A stretch of DNA of 64,000 nt from Puniceibacterium confluentis (GCF_007923445.1 NZ_VOJI01000007.1:124001-188000), one strand, 5' to 3'. Shown: positions 17,470 to 26,957, counted from the stretch's first letter. Notes: generated by a model not told the origin, from the letters alone. Translations and numbers: made by a program.

Positions 17470-17927
17470 CGGTAGAAAACAAAGGCCGCCCGCTGACCGG
17501 CTGGACGGTCATGGCGATGTTCGTGACCGGGTTCGGCATCATCATCGCGGTGAACCTCGCACTGGCCATTCATGCCGTGCGCACCTTTCCCGGGCTGGAG
17601 GTGGCAAACAGCTATGTCGCGAGCCAGTCGTTCGACGCCCGCCGCGCGGCACAGGAGGCCCTGGGATGGACCGCCCAGGCGCAGCATCGCGAGGGGCGTC
17701 TACTGCTGACGATGCGGGACCGGGACGGTCAGCCGCTGCGGCCCGAAGGTCTGAGTGTGACCGTGGGCCGACCGACCGAGTCGGCCGAGGACATCACCCC
17801 GCATCTCGACCGCGATCTCGCTGCGCCGCTGGACCTGCGGCCTGGCCTGTGGCGGGTGGATGTGACGGCCCGTGCCCCGGACGGCACATTGTTCGAGCAG
17901 CAACTCTCGTTGAGTGTCGCGCCATGA
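17466..17927 (+). CDS. ccoH: CcoH/FixH, cbb3 oxidase assembly protein
   Basis: Assembly factor that interacts with the cbb3 oxidase; no catalytic residues are known. The 153-residue protein has one membrane anchor (about 14-38, beginning LTGWTVMAMFVTGFG) and a periplasmic FixH domain with SYVASQSFDARRAAQ, typical of the family. Start and stop each overlap the neighbouring gene by four bases (ATGA at both junctions), so ccoG, ccoH and ccoI are translationally coupled. Confidence 0.94.
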   Translation: MTVENKGRPLTGWTVMAMFVTGFGIIIAVNLALAIHAVRTFPGLEVANSYVASQSFDARRAAQEALGWTAQAQHREGRLLLTMRDRDGQPLRPEGLSVTVGRPTESAEDITPHLDRDLAAPLDLRPGLWRVDVTARAPDGTLFEQQLSLSVAP

Positions 17928-20077
17928 CGATGGCCTGTGCCGGATGTGTGGCCACCCCGTCCCGGCGCGATGTCGCGCCGGTGGCCAGCGATATCGTGCT
18001 GCATCTGCCCGACATCCACTGCGCCGCCTGCATTGGCGCGGTCGAGGATGGATTGGCGCGGGTGCAGGGGGTGCGGGACGTGCGGGTCAACCTCAGCCAG
18101 AAACGGGCCTTTGTCGCCGCCGCACCCGAGGTGAACAGCGATGTTCTGATCGGCAGGCTGGCCGCGCTCGGGCACCGGGCGCAGTTGCTGGACGGCACTC
18201 AGGTCGCCGGGCAGGGCGCCGTGGGGCAGGATCTGCTGATGCGCATCGGTGTCGCGGGGTTTGCGATGATGAACGTCATGCTGCTCTCGGTTGCGGTCTG
18301 GGCAGGCGCCGCAGAGTCCACCCGCCAGGTCTTTCATCTGGTCGCTGCCGCCATTTCCCTGCCGGCGGTGGCGTTTTCGGCGCGGCCGTTCTTTGCCTCG
18401 GCGTACCGGGCGCTGGCGGCCGGTCGGCTGAACATGGACGTTCCGATTGCGCTGGCCATCGGCCTTTCGGCGCTGGTGTCCCTGGTCGGGGCGCTGAGCG
18501 GCTCGGACCGGGCAAGCTGGTTTGACGCCGCGCTGGCGCTGACCTTCTTTCTGCTGCTTGGCCGTTACCTGGACCATCTGGGCCGGTACGCGGCGCGGTC
18601 GGCGGCGGCGGATCTTGCTGCACTGGCCACGCCGCAGGCGCTGCTGATGCGCGATGGCCGCGAACATGTCGTGCGCGCCGACACCCTGCTGCCGGGCGAT
18701 GTGGTGCGGGTGACGCCGGGCAGCCGCATTCCCGCCGATGGTGTGATCCTTGAAGGCAGCAGCGAGCTGGATTGTGCCGCCCTGACCGGCGAAACCGCAC
18801 CGGATCCACGCCAGCGCGGTCAGGATGTGGCGGCGGGCGAGATGAACCTCATCGCGCCGCTGCTGGTGCGCTGCACCCGCGCCGGAACCGATACGACCCT
18901 GCGGCGCCTGGCCGATCTGATCGCCCAGGCCGAGATGCAGAAGTCGCGTTACAGCGGCCTTGCCGACCGGGCGGCGCGCCTTTACGCGCCGGTGGTGCAT
19001 CTGCTGGGGCTGGCGGCCTTTGCCGGCTGGTGGGGGGCAACCGGTGACGCAGGCCGCGCCATCGAGGTGGCGGTATCGGTTCTGGTGATCACCTGCCCCT
19101 GCGCGCTGGGCCTTGCGGTTCCGGCGGTGTCCACCGTCACCACGGCGCGGCTGTTCCGGTTGGGGCTGCTGGTGAAGTCCCGCACCGCGCTGGAGCGGCT
19201 GGCCGAGATTGACGAGGTGGTGTTCGACAAGACCGGGACGCTGACAACCGGCTTGGCGGTATTGGAAACGGTGCCATCCGACCACGATCTGATGCTGGCG
19301 GCGGGTCTGGCGGCGGGCTCGTCGCACCCCTTGTCCCGGGCGCTCTGCGCCGCGGCGGCAGAACGCGGGCTGGCGCCCGTGGCGGTTCAGGATGTGGCCG
19401 AGGTCGCGGGCTGCGGGGTCACGGCTTCGCTGGACCGCGTGTCGCTGCGGCTGGGTCGGCCGGAATGGGTGGCACCGGACCGCACGGCGTCGGACCGCTC
19501 CGAGGTCTGGCTGCAACGTGGCACGGATGCGCCCGTCGTCTTTGCGTTCTCGGAACAGCTGCGCCCGGATGCGGCGGCATGTGTCGCGGCGCTGCGCGCG
19601 GACGGCATCGGCGTGGCGCTGCTGTCCGGTGATGCTCCTGCGGCTGTCGCGCGGATTGCCCGGGCGCTGGACCTGAACGAGGCGCAGGCCCGGGTGACAC
19701 CCGAAGGCAAGGTGGCCTGGTTGCAGGCGCGTGCCGCCGCCGGCAGACGGGTTCTGATGGTCGGGGACGGGCTCAACGACACCGGGGCGCTGGCGGTGGC
19801 GCATGCGTCGCTGGCGCCGTCGACGGCACTGGATGCCGCACGGTCGCTGGCGGACGTGGTGCTGCTGTCCGACAGTCTGCTGCCAATTCCCGGGGCGCTG
19901 GCACAGTCCCGGCGCGCACGCCGCCGGATGGGGCAGAACATGGCGCTGGCGCTGGGCTACAACCTGGTCTCGGTGCCCCTGGCGCTGGCCGGTCTGGCAA
20001 CGCCGCTCATTGCGGCGATTGCGATGTCGACCTCGTCGCTGACGGTGTCGGCCAATGCCATGCGGAGCACATCATGA
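17924..20077 (+). CDS. ccoI: CcoI/FixI, copper-translocating P1B-type ATPase
   Basis: Pumps copper across the inner membrane for assembly of the CuB centre of the cbb3 oxidase. The 717-residue protein begins with a small Cys-rich segment (MACAGC), then an HMA domain with the metal site HCAAC near residue 29, eight membrane segments, the CPC metal-transfer motif near residue 390, phosphorylation site DKTGT near 435 and hinge GDGLNDTGAL. Two potential CxxC sites at the N-terminus are characteristic of FixI-type pumps. The ATG at 17924 overlaps the ccoH stop; the much longer frame from 17174 is an out-of-frame reading of ccoG. It overlaps ccoS by four bases. Confidence 0.95.
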   Translation: MTMACAGCVATPSRRDVAPVASDIVLHLPDIHCAACIGAVEDGLARVQGVRDVRVNLSQKRAFVAAAPEVNSDVLIGRLAALGHRAQLLDGTQVAGQGAVGQDLLMRIGVAGFAMMNVMLLSVAVWAGAAESTRQVFHLVAAAISLPAVAFSARPFFASAYRALAAGRLNMDVPIALAIGLSALVSLVGALSGSDRASWFDAALALTFFLLLGRYLDHLGRYAARSAAADLAALATPQALLMRDGREHVVRADTLLPGDVVRVTPGSRIPADGVILEGSSELDCAALTGETAPDPRQRGQDVAAGEMNLIAPLLVRCTRAGTDTTLRRLADLIAQAEMQKSRYSGLADRAARLYAPVVHLLGLAAFAGWWGATGDAGRAIEVAVSVLVITCPCALGLAVPAVSTVTTARLFRLGLLVKSRTALERLAEIDEVVFDKTGTLTTGLAVLETVPSDHDLMLAAGLAAGSSHPLSRALCAAAAERGLAPVAVQDVAEVAGCGVTASLDRVSLRLGRPEWVAPDRTASDRSEVWLQRGTDAPVVFAFSEQLRPDAAACVAALRADGIGVALLSGDAPAAVARIARALDLNEAQARVTPEGKVAWLQARAAAGRRVLMVGDGLNDTGALAVAHASLAPSTALDAARSLADVVLLSDSLLPIPGALAQSRRARRRMGQNMALALGYNLVSVPLALAGLATPLIAAIAMSTSSLTVSANAMRSTS

Positions 20078-20232
20078 ACGTTCTGGTCTATCTCATTCCG
20101 GTGTCGGTCACGCTCGGCCTGCTGGGGCTGGGCGGCTTTGTCTGGACCCTGCGCAGCCGCCAGTACGAAGACCCCGAAGGCAGCCGGGCCCGGGTGCTGG
20201 ACGATCGCTGGGACGACGCGCCGCGGTCCTGA
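20074..20232 (+). CDS. ccoS: CcoS/FixS, cbb3 oxidase maturation protein
   Basis: Tiny membrane protein needed for cofactor insertion into the cbb3 oxidase. It has 52 residues, starting MNVLVYLIPVSVTLGLLGLGG, a single membrane span, then FVWTLRSRQYEDPEGSR, the CcoS signature (family members carry F-x-W-x4-x-QYxDxxG). The gene is too short for the usual 60-residue cutoff, but its start overlaps the ccoI stop by four bases and its position at the end of ccoGHI is standard. Confidence 0.93.
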   Translation: MNVLVYLIPVSVTLGLLGLGGFVWTLRSRQYEDPEGSRARVLDDRWDDAPRS

Positions 20233-20296
20233 GCGCCGCGCGCCGCTGCCGGGTGAAACGCGACCCGCGGGCGTCAGGCCCGGCGGGTGCCGAAAG

Positions 20297-20905
20297 CTAG
20301 CGGATCAGCGCCTTGATCGCCGCCGCATGTTCAGGCGTGGCGCCCATAGAATCCGCAGCAAGCGCCTGCGCTTCGGACAGCACGTCGCCGGGCGGCACGA
20401 TCCGGTCTATCAGCCCCCAGGCCAGGGCCTCCTCCGCCGGAATTTTCTGACCGGCCATCAGGATCAACTTGGCGCGTGATGGCCCGACGAGAGCGACCAG
20501 GCGCGCCGGATCCGAGGGCTGGGGCAAAAAGCCAAGCTTCATCACCGGATAGAAGATCTTGGTCGCGGGCACGGCGATGCGCAGATCACAGGCCAGAACC
20601 ATTCCCAGCGCGCCGCCGGCGGCCGTGCCGTTCAAAGCGGCGATGGTCAGTCCGTTCAGCCGCACCAGCGCGCCCGAGAGCCGCTCCCAGAGCGGCGACA
20701 GCGCCAGACCGGTGCGGGCGGCCTCCAGATCGGCGCCGGCACTGAACACGCGGCCCGTACCGGTCAGCACCAGTGCCCGCGCATCTTGCGCGGATTCGGC
20801 AATGCGGCACAGGTCCTCCAGCATCTCGGGGGTCAGCGAATTTGCCTTGTCCGGACGGTCAATGGTGACGGTCCAGAGGCCGCCGTCCTGCGTCAGGCTT
20901 ATCAT
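20297..20905 (-). CDS. Enoyl-CoA hydratase/isomerase-family (crotonase) protein lacking catalytic glutamates
   Basis: Crotonase-fold protein of 202 residues, shorter than the usual 255-265, mainly at the C-terminus. The core is present: SAGADLEAAR (residues 55-64) and NGTAAGGALGMVLACDLRIA (92-111) form the oxyanion hole. The two general acid/base glutamates of enoyl-CoA hydratase (E144 and E164 in the rat enzyme) appear to be replaced by Gly101 and Val121/Met122 in FYPVMKLGFLP, by manual alignment. It may therefore do another crotonase reaction, or none. The start overlaps the stop of the SDR gene by four bases, so they form an operon; a shared lipid or acyl-CoA task is inferred. Confidence 0.8.
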   Translation of the reverse strand: MISLTQDGGLWTVTIDRPDKANSLTPEMLEDLCRIAESAQDARALVLTGTGRVFSAGADLEAARTGLALSPLWERLSGALVRLNGLTIAALNGTAAGGALGMVLACDLRIAVPATKIFYPVMKLGFLPQPSDPARLVALVGPSRAKLILMAGQKIPAEEALAWGLIDRIVPPGDVLSEAQALAADSMGATPEHAAAIKALIR

Positions 20906-21651
20906 ATCAGCCCGACCCGCTTGCGGATGTCTTCGTCGCGCAGGGAAATTTCATCGCCCAGCCAGCCGTCCGCTTCCGGCGAACACATCCAGAGCAATGC
21001 GCGGGCGGGCCAGTCCGCGGGGATGTGCACGTCCCAGTCCAGCTGGCTGACAGGGTTCACCCCGCTGGCCTTGATCTCGCGCTGCATCCGGGTGGCGACG
21101 GTGCCGGGGGACAGGCCGATGGCGCGGATGCCGTTGGCACGTTCTTCATGATCCAGACAACGGGTCAGCATGTTTACCGCCGCCTTCGAGGCGCAGTAGT
21201 GCGACCAGCCCTCGACCGGGCCATGCGCCGCGCCCGAACTGATGGTCAGCACCGAACCGCCGCCGGTCGCCTTCATCAGCGGCACCGCGGCGCGCATGCC
21301 GTGAAACACGCCGTTGAGGTTGATGTCGATGACCTGCCGCCAGGCCTCGGGACTGGCCGTGGTCAGGTGCGAGATCGGCTCGATCACCCCGGCGTTGTTG
21401 ATCAGCACATCAAGGCCGCCAAAGGCCGTCTCGCAGTTTTCGACCGCCTGCGCGACCTCCCAGTAACGCGAGATATCGCAGGGGATCGCGATCGCCCGGG
21501 GGCCGATTTCACCGGCCAGTTCGGCGATGGCATCGGCACTGCGCGCGACCAGCGCGACATTTGCACCGGCCCTGGCAAAGACCCGTGCCGTTTCGGCACC
21601 GATCCCGCGGCTTGCACCGGTGATCATCACGGTTTTCCCAGTCATTTCCAT
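20902..21651 (-). CDS. Short-chain dehydrogenase/reductase
   Basis: NAD(P)-dependent oxidoreductase of 249 residues with a classical SDR layout: cofactor loop TGASRGIG (11-18), NNAG (85-88), catalytic Ser in TISSGAA (about 138-139), and Y-x3-K as YCASK (Y152, K156). The substrate is not predictable from sequence. It is the promoter-side gene of a two-gene operon with the crotonase-like protein and is divergent from the DUF2125 gene 126 bases away. The ATG at 21651 reads MEMTGKTVMITG; the third-codon ATG is an alternative. Confidence 0.88.
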   Translation of the reverse strand: MEMTGKTVMITGASRGIGAETARVFARAGANVALVARSADAIAELAGEIGPRAIAIPCDISRYWEVAQAVENCETAFGGLDVLINNAGVIEPISHLTTASPEAWRQVIDINLNGVFHGMRAAVPLMKATGGGSVLTISSGAAHGPVEGWSHYCASKAAVNMLTRCLDHEERANGIRAIGLSPGTVATRMQREIKASGVNPVSQLDWDVHIPADWPARALLWMCSPEADGWLGDEISLRDEDIRKRVGLI

Positions 21652-21777
21652 GGCCTGCTCCTCTTGCTCTCTCGCAAACTTGGTAATCGCTGCTTATGTC
21701 ACCGTCCAGCCCCTTGACCGGGGATGTTCCGAAGCCGAAGCTGGCGGCATTGATTTGCGAACAGAGAGGGCCCTTTC

Positions 21778-23304
21778 ATGAACCGATTGACACAGACTAT
21801 TGGCAGCAGTGCCGTCGCAACCATGTTCCTTTCGGCGTCGGCGGGTGCCGACGTTACGCCGCAGCAGGTCTGGGATGATCTCGGGACCTATCTGCGCGGG
21901 TTCGGATACACCGTTTCAGGGGCCGGGACGGAACGCGGCGGCGCACTGACGATCAGCGGCTTCGCCATCAGCATGGACCTGCCCGAGGGCGAGGGCACAT
22001 TTGCCTTTGCCGCCGACGAGATCGTGCTGACGGACAGGGGCGACGGATCGGTGGCCGTCGAATTCCCGGCAGTGATGCCGATCACCCTGAAAGTGGCTCC
22101 GAAAGACGAGGAAGCCGTCGATCTGAGGGTGGATTACACGCAGACCGGGCTGGATATGCTGGTCTCGGGGGTGCCGGGGGACATGGTCTGGGATTACAAC
22201 GCCGACAGGCTGGGTATGGAATTGTCGGAACTGGTGGTCGATGGTGTGCCGGTGGGCCGCGAGATGGCCCGCTTTGACATCGCGATGTCCGATGTCGAGG
22301 GTGCCTCGACCATCATGCAGGGCGCGTTGCGCGAGATTTCGCAGGGCATGAGCATGGGGCAGCTGAGCTATGACTTTGCGTTCAACAACCCGGATGTTCC
22401 CGGATCCGGCCAGTTTTCCGGGCGCATGCTGGACCTGACCTTCGAGGGCTCGACGACGCTGCCGCTGGACATGGATGCCGAGGATCCGGCGCAGCTGTTT
22501 GCCGCGGGTCTCGGCGGCGAGGGCCTGTTCACCCATTCCGGCGGTTCCATGGCCTTTGCGGTGACCGAGGACGGCAAGACCACCACCGGCGAAACCAGCA
22601 GCAGCTCTGGAGAAATCGGCGTGTCCCTGTCGGGGGACATGGTGTCCTATGGGGTCAGCGCGACGGACATGGCGCTGAACCTGTCGGCCCCGGATCTGCC
22701 CTTCCCGGTTTCGGCAAAGATGGCCGAAGCGGGGTTCAACATGACCTTGCCGCTGGCCGCGGCAGAGACACCGCAGGACATGGCCTTTGGCCTGACGCTG
22801 GGCGGGTTCACCATGTCGGACATTCTGTGGAACATCTTTGACCCGGCCAAGACATTGCCGCGCGAGGCGGCGACGGTTTCGGTCGATCTGGTGGGAACGG
22901 TGACACCGTTTGTGAACCTGTTCGATCCCGAGGCGGTGGCGACGCTGGAAAAGACCGGCGGGGTGCCGGGGGCCCTGAACAGTCTGAGCCTGCGCGAGCT
23001 CACGGTCGCGGCGGTCGGCGCCAGGCTGGAAGGCCATGGCGATTTCACCTTTGACAACGACGATCTTGAAACCTTCGAAGGTATGCCCGCACCGACCGGA
23101 TCGGTGATGCTGAGCCTCGTGGGGGGCAATGCCCTGATCGACCGGCTGATTGCGATGGGGCTGCTGGCCGAACAGGACGCGATGGGCGCGCGGATGATGC
23201 TGAGCATGTTTTCGGTGCCGGGCGAGGGTGAGGACAGTCTGAAATCGACGATCGAGGTGCGTGGCAACGGCCAGGTTCTGGCCAACGGCCAGCGGATCAA
23301 GTGA
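21778..23304 (+). CDS. DUF2125-family secreted protein
   Basis: Function unknown; DUF2125 proteins occur mostly in alphaproteobacteria. The 508-residue product starts MNRLTQTIGSSAVATMFLS, a signal peptide probably cleaved after SASAGA (near residue 24), followed by VTPQQVWDDLGTYL. The rest is rich in alternating hydrophobic/polar strands and acidic residues, with no cysteine and no obvious catalytic motif, suggesting a large beta-structure in the periplasm or outer membrane. AGAGGG precedes the ATG. It is a single-gene unit ending in a region with two strong hairpins. Confidence 0.82.
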   Translation: MNRLTQTIGSSAVATMFLSASAGADVTPQQVWDDLGTYLRGFGYTVSGAGTERGGALTISGFAISMDLPEGEGTFAFAADEIVLTDRGDGSVAVEFPAVMPITLKVAPKDEEAVDLRVDYTQTGLDMLVSGVPGDMVWDYNADRLGMELSELVVDGVPVGREMARFDIAMSDVEGASTIMQGALREISQGMSMGQLSYDFAFNNPDVPGSGQFSGRMLDLTFEGSTTLPLDMDAEDPAQLFAAGLGGEGLFTHSGGSMAFAVTEDGKTTTGETSSSSGEIGVSLSGDMVSYGVSATDMALNLSAPDLPFPVSAKMAEAGFNMTLPLAAAETPQDMAFGLTLGGFTMSDILWNIFDPAKTLPREAATVSVDLVGTVTPFVNLFDPEAVATLEKTGGVPGALNSLSLRELTVAAVGARLEGHGDFTFDNDDLETFEGMPAPTGSVMLSLVGGNALIDRLIAMGLLAEQDAMGARMMLSMFSVPGEGEDSLKSTIEVRGNGQVLANGQRIK

Positions 23305-23352
23305 CGCGCCCCTGATCCCGCGGCGCCCGCGTGCCGCGGGCACAGATGTCTC

Positions 23353-23378
23353 GGCAGCGGGCCGTCCGGCCCGCTGCC
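23353..23378. terminator. Hairpin between convergent genes
   Basis: A perfect 11-bp stem, GGCAGCGGGCC and GGCCCGCTGCC, with a four-base loop. Thirteen bases upstream is a second hairpin, CCCGCGGC/GCCGCGGG (23317-23340). There is no T tract, so Rho-independence is uncertain, but the position between the DUF2125 and SDR stop codons suits a two-way terminator. Confidence 0.6.
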
Positions 23379-23490
23379 TCGGCGCCTGTGGCCGGTGTGA
23401 CGGACTGAACCGGGCACAGCGCCGGTTGCGGGTGTGGCGAAGTGTCGGCTGCCGCACCTGGCAGACGTCCCGGGCGCGGCGGCAGCGCCG

Positions 23491-24246
23491 CTATTGGCCG
23501 CGCAGCGCCGGCAGGCCGACGCCGGTCGCCTCGAAACCGCCATCGGCGGCGATGATCTGGCCGGTGACGTAGGATGCCCGCTCGGAACAGAGAAAGGTGA
23601 TGACTTCGGCGATTTCGCGTTCGGTGCCGTACCGGTTCAGCGGGATGGCGTCGTGATAGGCGTCGATGATCGCCTGGCTGTGCACGGCCAGTGCCAGTTT
23701 GGTGCGCACCGGACCCGGGCAGACGCAGTTGGCGCGGATGCCGTATTCGCCCAGCTCTGCCGCCTGTTGCCGGGTCAGCTGGATCACTGCGGCCTTTGAG
23801 GTGCCATAGGCCACCCGCAGTGTCGAGGCGCGCAGGCCCGAGATCGAGGCGATGTTGAGGATCGCGCCGCGGCTTTGCTTCAGCGCCGGAAGCGCCGCCT
23901 GCGAGCACAGAAAGACGCCGTCGAGGTTGGTTTCCATCACCCGGCGCCAGCGGGGGAAGTCGGTGTCTTCGATCGGGCCGAAATCGGCGACCCCGGCATT
24001 GTTCACCAGCGCGTCGATGCGCCCGCCCCAGGCCAGCGCATCGCGGATCATCGAGGTGACCTCTTCGGGCTGCGAGACGTCACGGGCCACGGCGTAGACA
24101 TCCCTGCGTCCGGCGGCCGCCTGCACGAGTTCACTCTCGTCGCGGTCCACCATGACCACGCGCCATCCCTGCTCGAGAAACAGGTCGGTGGTGGCAAGGC
24201 CGATGCCGCGGGCAGCACCTGTGACCAATGCGGTTTTCTGATCCAT
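23491..24246 (-). CDS. Short-chain dehydrogenase/reductase
   Basis: Classical SDR of 251 residues: cofactor loop TGAARGIG (9-16), an acidic Asp at 34 after the second strand (VMVDRDE), which usually means NAD(H) preference, NNAG (82-85), Ser134 in NIASISG, Y147 and K151 in YGTSK. The C-terminal SYVTGQIIAADGGF is the common SDR ending. The ATG at 24246 has GGAGGA upstream; a twelve-residue longer frame is unlikely. It lies in the same orientation as the flavin hydroxylase gene 63 bases upstream and could share its transcript. Substrate unknown. Confidence 0.9.
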   Translation of the reverse strand: MDQKTALVTGAARGIGLATTDLFLEQGWRVVMVDRDESELVQAAAGRRDVYAVARDVSQPEEVTSMIRDALAWGGRIDALVNNAGVADFGPIEDTDFPRWRRVMETNLDGVFLCSQAALPALKQSRGAILNIASISGLRASTLRVAYGTSKAAVIQLTRQQAAELGEYGIRANCVCPGPVRTKLALAVHSQAIIDAYHDAIPLNRYGTEREIAEVITFLCSERASYVTGQIIAADGGFEATGVGLPALRGQ

Positions 24247-24309
24247 GTCGACTCTCCTCCCGATGTGCCCGGGTTGTGGCACAGGGCAGGGGCGTCCGGA
24301 TAGCAGAAA

Positions 24310-25539
24310 CTAGCCGCGCATGAGATCGGGCAGTTCACCGGAGAGTCCCGCCGCCTCGCGCATCACGCCGCGGCGCAGGTCGGGGGTGGCGTTGACCAGA
24401 GCCATCCCAAGATCGCGGGCACCGCGCAGCAAGGGATTGTCGCTGGAAAACAGCCGGTTGAACACATCCGTTGCCAGCGCCAGCGTCGCGGTGTCGAACC
24501 GGCGCCAGGCGGCGTAACGGTCAAGCACCTGCGGGCTGGCAAAGTCTTCGCCGCGCCGGGTGGCATGGCTGATCACATGGGCGAGGGCAGCGATGTCGCG
24601 CAGGCCGGCGTTCAGGCCCTGCCCGGCCAGCGGGTGCACGCTGTGGGCCGCGTCGCCGACCAGCGCCAGGCGCCGCGCCGTCAGGCTGTTGGCCAGCGAA
24701 AGCCCCAGCGGATAGCTGTAGCGCGCGCCTTCGAGGTGGATGTCACCCAGAAAGTCGCCGACACGGGGCCGCAGGACCTGCAGGTACGCGGTCTCGGGCA
24801 GGGCGTTGATGCGCCGTGCCATGTCGGCGGTCTCGGTCCAGACGATGGCGCTGCGGTTGCCGGTCAGGGGCAGGATCGCCAGAGGACCGGGCGGCAGGAA
24901 CAGCTGGTGCGCGGTGCCATGATGCGGCTTTTCATGGCCGATAGCGCAGACCAGCGCGCTCTGGCGGTAGGTCCAGCCGGTGCGGCGGATGCCGGCCCGG
25001 GTCGCGGTGCCGCTCTGCTTGCCGTCGGCACCAACCAGCAGGCGGGCGCGCAACACCTCGCCGCTGGACAGGGTGACGCTGGCCAGGCCTGCTTCGGTGG
25101 CCTGCGCCACCACGGTTTCGCCGGTGCGGTGGCTCAGTCCGGGAACGGCGGCGAGGGCCGCGAGCAGGTGACGGCGCAGGTGCCGGTCTTCGATCATGTA
25201 CCCCAGGGGACCATCGGTGATCTCGGCGGCGTCAAAGGACAGGCCCAGAAAGGCGGCACCATCACCGACCCGCCCGTCGGTCACCTTGACCTCGAGCATC
25301 GGCTGCGCGTCCGGCGCAAGGGCGTCCCAGAGACCCAGCGCCGCCAGCATCCGCTGCGAGGTCAGCGCCAGCGCGTAAGACCTTCCGTCAAAGGCAGGGT
25401 CGGCATGGATGCCCGGTTTTTGGGCGTCGATGACGGTGACGCTGAGACCACTTTGCGCGGCGGCCAGCGCCATGCAGCTGCCATTGAGGCCGCCGCCGAT
25501 GACGAGGATGTCGCTGTCGAACCGTATGTCTGTGCTCAT
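24310..25539 (-). CDS. UbiH/VisC-family FAD-dependent hydroxylase
   Basis: Aromatic-ring hydroxylase of the ubiquinone-synthesis family (UbiH/UbiF/Coq6), using FAD, NAD(P)H and oxygen. The 409-residue protein has the FAD loop VIGGGLNGSCMALAAAQSG near residue 12, the DG motif LLVGADGKQSGTA, and the GD motif ALVGDAAHSVHPLAGQGLN. Specificity among ring positions cannot be assigned. I chose the ATG at 25539 (MSTDIRFDSD); the 56-residue extension in the longer frame is Arg/Pro-rich and overlaps the leader of the divergent amidase gene. Ubiquinone would feed the cbb3 branch indirectly. Confidence 0.87.
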   Translation of the reverse strand: MSTDIRFDSDILVIGGGLNGSCMALAAAQSGLSVTVIDAQKPGIHADPAFDGRSYALALTSQRMLAALGLWDALAPDAQPMLEVKVTDGRVGDGAAFLGLSFDAAEITDGPLGYMIEDRHLRRHLLAALAAVPGLSHRTGETVVAQATEAGLASVTLSSGEVLRARLLVGADGKQSGTATRAGIRRTGWTYRQSALVCAIGHEKPHHGTAHQLFLPPGPLAILPLTGNRSAIVWTETADMARRINALPETAYLQVLRPRVGDFLGDIHLEGARYSYPLGLSLANSLTARRLALVGDAAHSVHPLAGQGLNAGLRDIAALAHVISHATRRGEDFASPQVLDRYAAWRRFDTATLALATDVFNRLFSSDNPLLRGARDLGMALVNATPDLRRGVMREAAGLSGELPDLMRG

Positions 25540-25625
25540 GCGTCGCAATATGGCGGTGCGGGCGGGATTGTCCATGCCCAGTGCGGGGGTTACCGTCGCC
25601 GAAACAGCAGACAAGGGGTGACGGC

Positions 25626-26957
25626 ATGCAGGGTTGGACAGGATGGAGCGCTTCGGATCTGGGGCGCGGAATCGGGCGGGGCGAAATCGACCCCGAGGCG
25701 CTGGCACAGGTTTTTCTGGACGCCATCGCGGCGCATCCCGACAGCGACCGGATCTATGCCCGGCTGACGCCCGAACGGGCGCTGTCCGAGGCGCGGGCGG
25801 CGGGGGCGCGGGCGCGGGCAGGTCGGCGGCTGTCGCTGCTGGACGGGGTGCCGGTCAGCTGGAAGGACCTGTTCGATACGGCGGATGTGGCCACCGAGGC
25901 CGGTTCGGCCCTGTTGAAGGGGCGCGTGCCGCAGGCTGACTGTGCCGTGCTGCGGACCGCCACGGCCATGGGGCTGGTCTGTCTGGGCAAAACCCATATG
26001 TCCGAGCTGGCGTTTTCCGGTCTGGGGCTGAACCCGGTCACCGCCTCGCCCCCCTGTGTCAATGATCCGGAAGCTGTCTCGGGCGGGTCGTCCTCGGGGG
26101 CGGCGGCCTCGGTCGCCTTCGGACTGGCTGCGGCGGCGGTGGGGTCGGACACCGGCGGCTCGGTACGGATCCCGGCGGGCTGGAACGATCTGGTCGGGCT
26201 CAAGACCACCTCGGGGCTGTTGTCGCTGAACGGTGTGGTGCCGCTGGCGGCACGGTTCGACACGGTGGGGCCGCTGACCCGCAGCGTCGAGGATGCGGCA
26301 CAGATGCTGGCGGCGCTGCTGGGGGTTCCGGCGATGGACACCGCAGGTGTGCCGGACCTGCGCGGGCGGCGGTTCGCGGCCCTTCAGACCATTGTCATGG
26401 ATGATCTGCGCGCCGGGCCTGCCGCCGCCTATTCGGGCGCGCTGGAGCGTCTGCGCGCGGCGGGTGCGGTGATCGACGAGATCGCGGCACCCGAGATCAT
26501 CGGTCCGATGGGGGATGCGCCGGTGCTCTACACCACCGAGGCCTGGGGCACCTGGCACACGCAGATCGAGGCACAGCCAGACCTGATGTTCGCGCCGATC
26601 CGCGAGCGGTTCGAGGGCGGGCGCGCCTTTTCCGGCGCGGAATACGTTGCCGCCTGGCAGCGGCTGGATGCCGCGAGGGCGGTCTGGAGCGACCGCACGG
26701 CCAGCTATGACGCCGTGCTGTCGCCAACGGCGCCCAACCTGCCACCCAAGCGCGACCGGCTGATGGAGCAGGGCGACTATTACGTGACCGAGAACCTGCT
26801 GACGCTGCGCAACACCCGCGTCGGCAACCTTATGGGGGTGGCCGCAATGTCGCTGCCGACCGGGGTGCCAAGCTGCGGCCTGCAGTTGCTCGGGCAGTCG
26901 GGCGGCGAGGCGGCGCTGCTGCGGCTGGCGCTGTCGGTCGAGGCAGCGCTGCACTGA
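25626..26957 (+). CDS. Amidase-signature family amidohydrolase
   Basis: Hydrolyses a carboxamide by a Ser-cisSer-Lys triad. All three residues are present: Lys80 in SWKDLF, Ser155 in VSGGSSSGAA, and nucleophile Ser179 in GSDTGGSVR. The 443-residue length is normal for the family. Substrate is unknown; the protein is not clearly GatA, since no gatC or gatB is adjacent. AAGGGG precedes the ATG at 25626. The gene is divergent from the UbiH-type hydroxylase with 86 bases between starts and is monocistronic. Confidence 0.9.
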   Translation: MQGWTGWSASDLGRGIGRGEIDPEALAQVFLDAIAAHPDSDRIYARLTPERALSEARAAGARARAGRRLSLLDGVPVSWKDLFDTADVATEAGSALLKGRVPQADCAVLRTATAMGLVCLGKTHMSELAFSGLGLNPVTASPPCVNDPEAVSGGSSSGAAASVAFGLAAAAVGSDTGGSVRIPAGWNDLVGLKTTSGLLSLNGVVPLAARFDTVGPLTRSVEDAAQMLAALLGVPAMDTAGVPDLRGRRFAALQTIVMDDLRAGPAAAYSGALERLRAAGAVIDEIAAPEIIGPMGDAPVLYTTEAWGTWHTQIEAQPDLMFAPIRERFEGGRAFSGAEYVAAWQRLDAARAVWSDRTASYDAVLSPTAPNLPPKRDRLMEQGDYYVTENLLTLRNTRVGNLMGVAAMSLPTGVPSCGLQLLGQSGGEAALLRLALSVEAALH

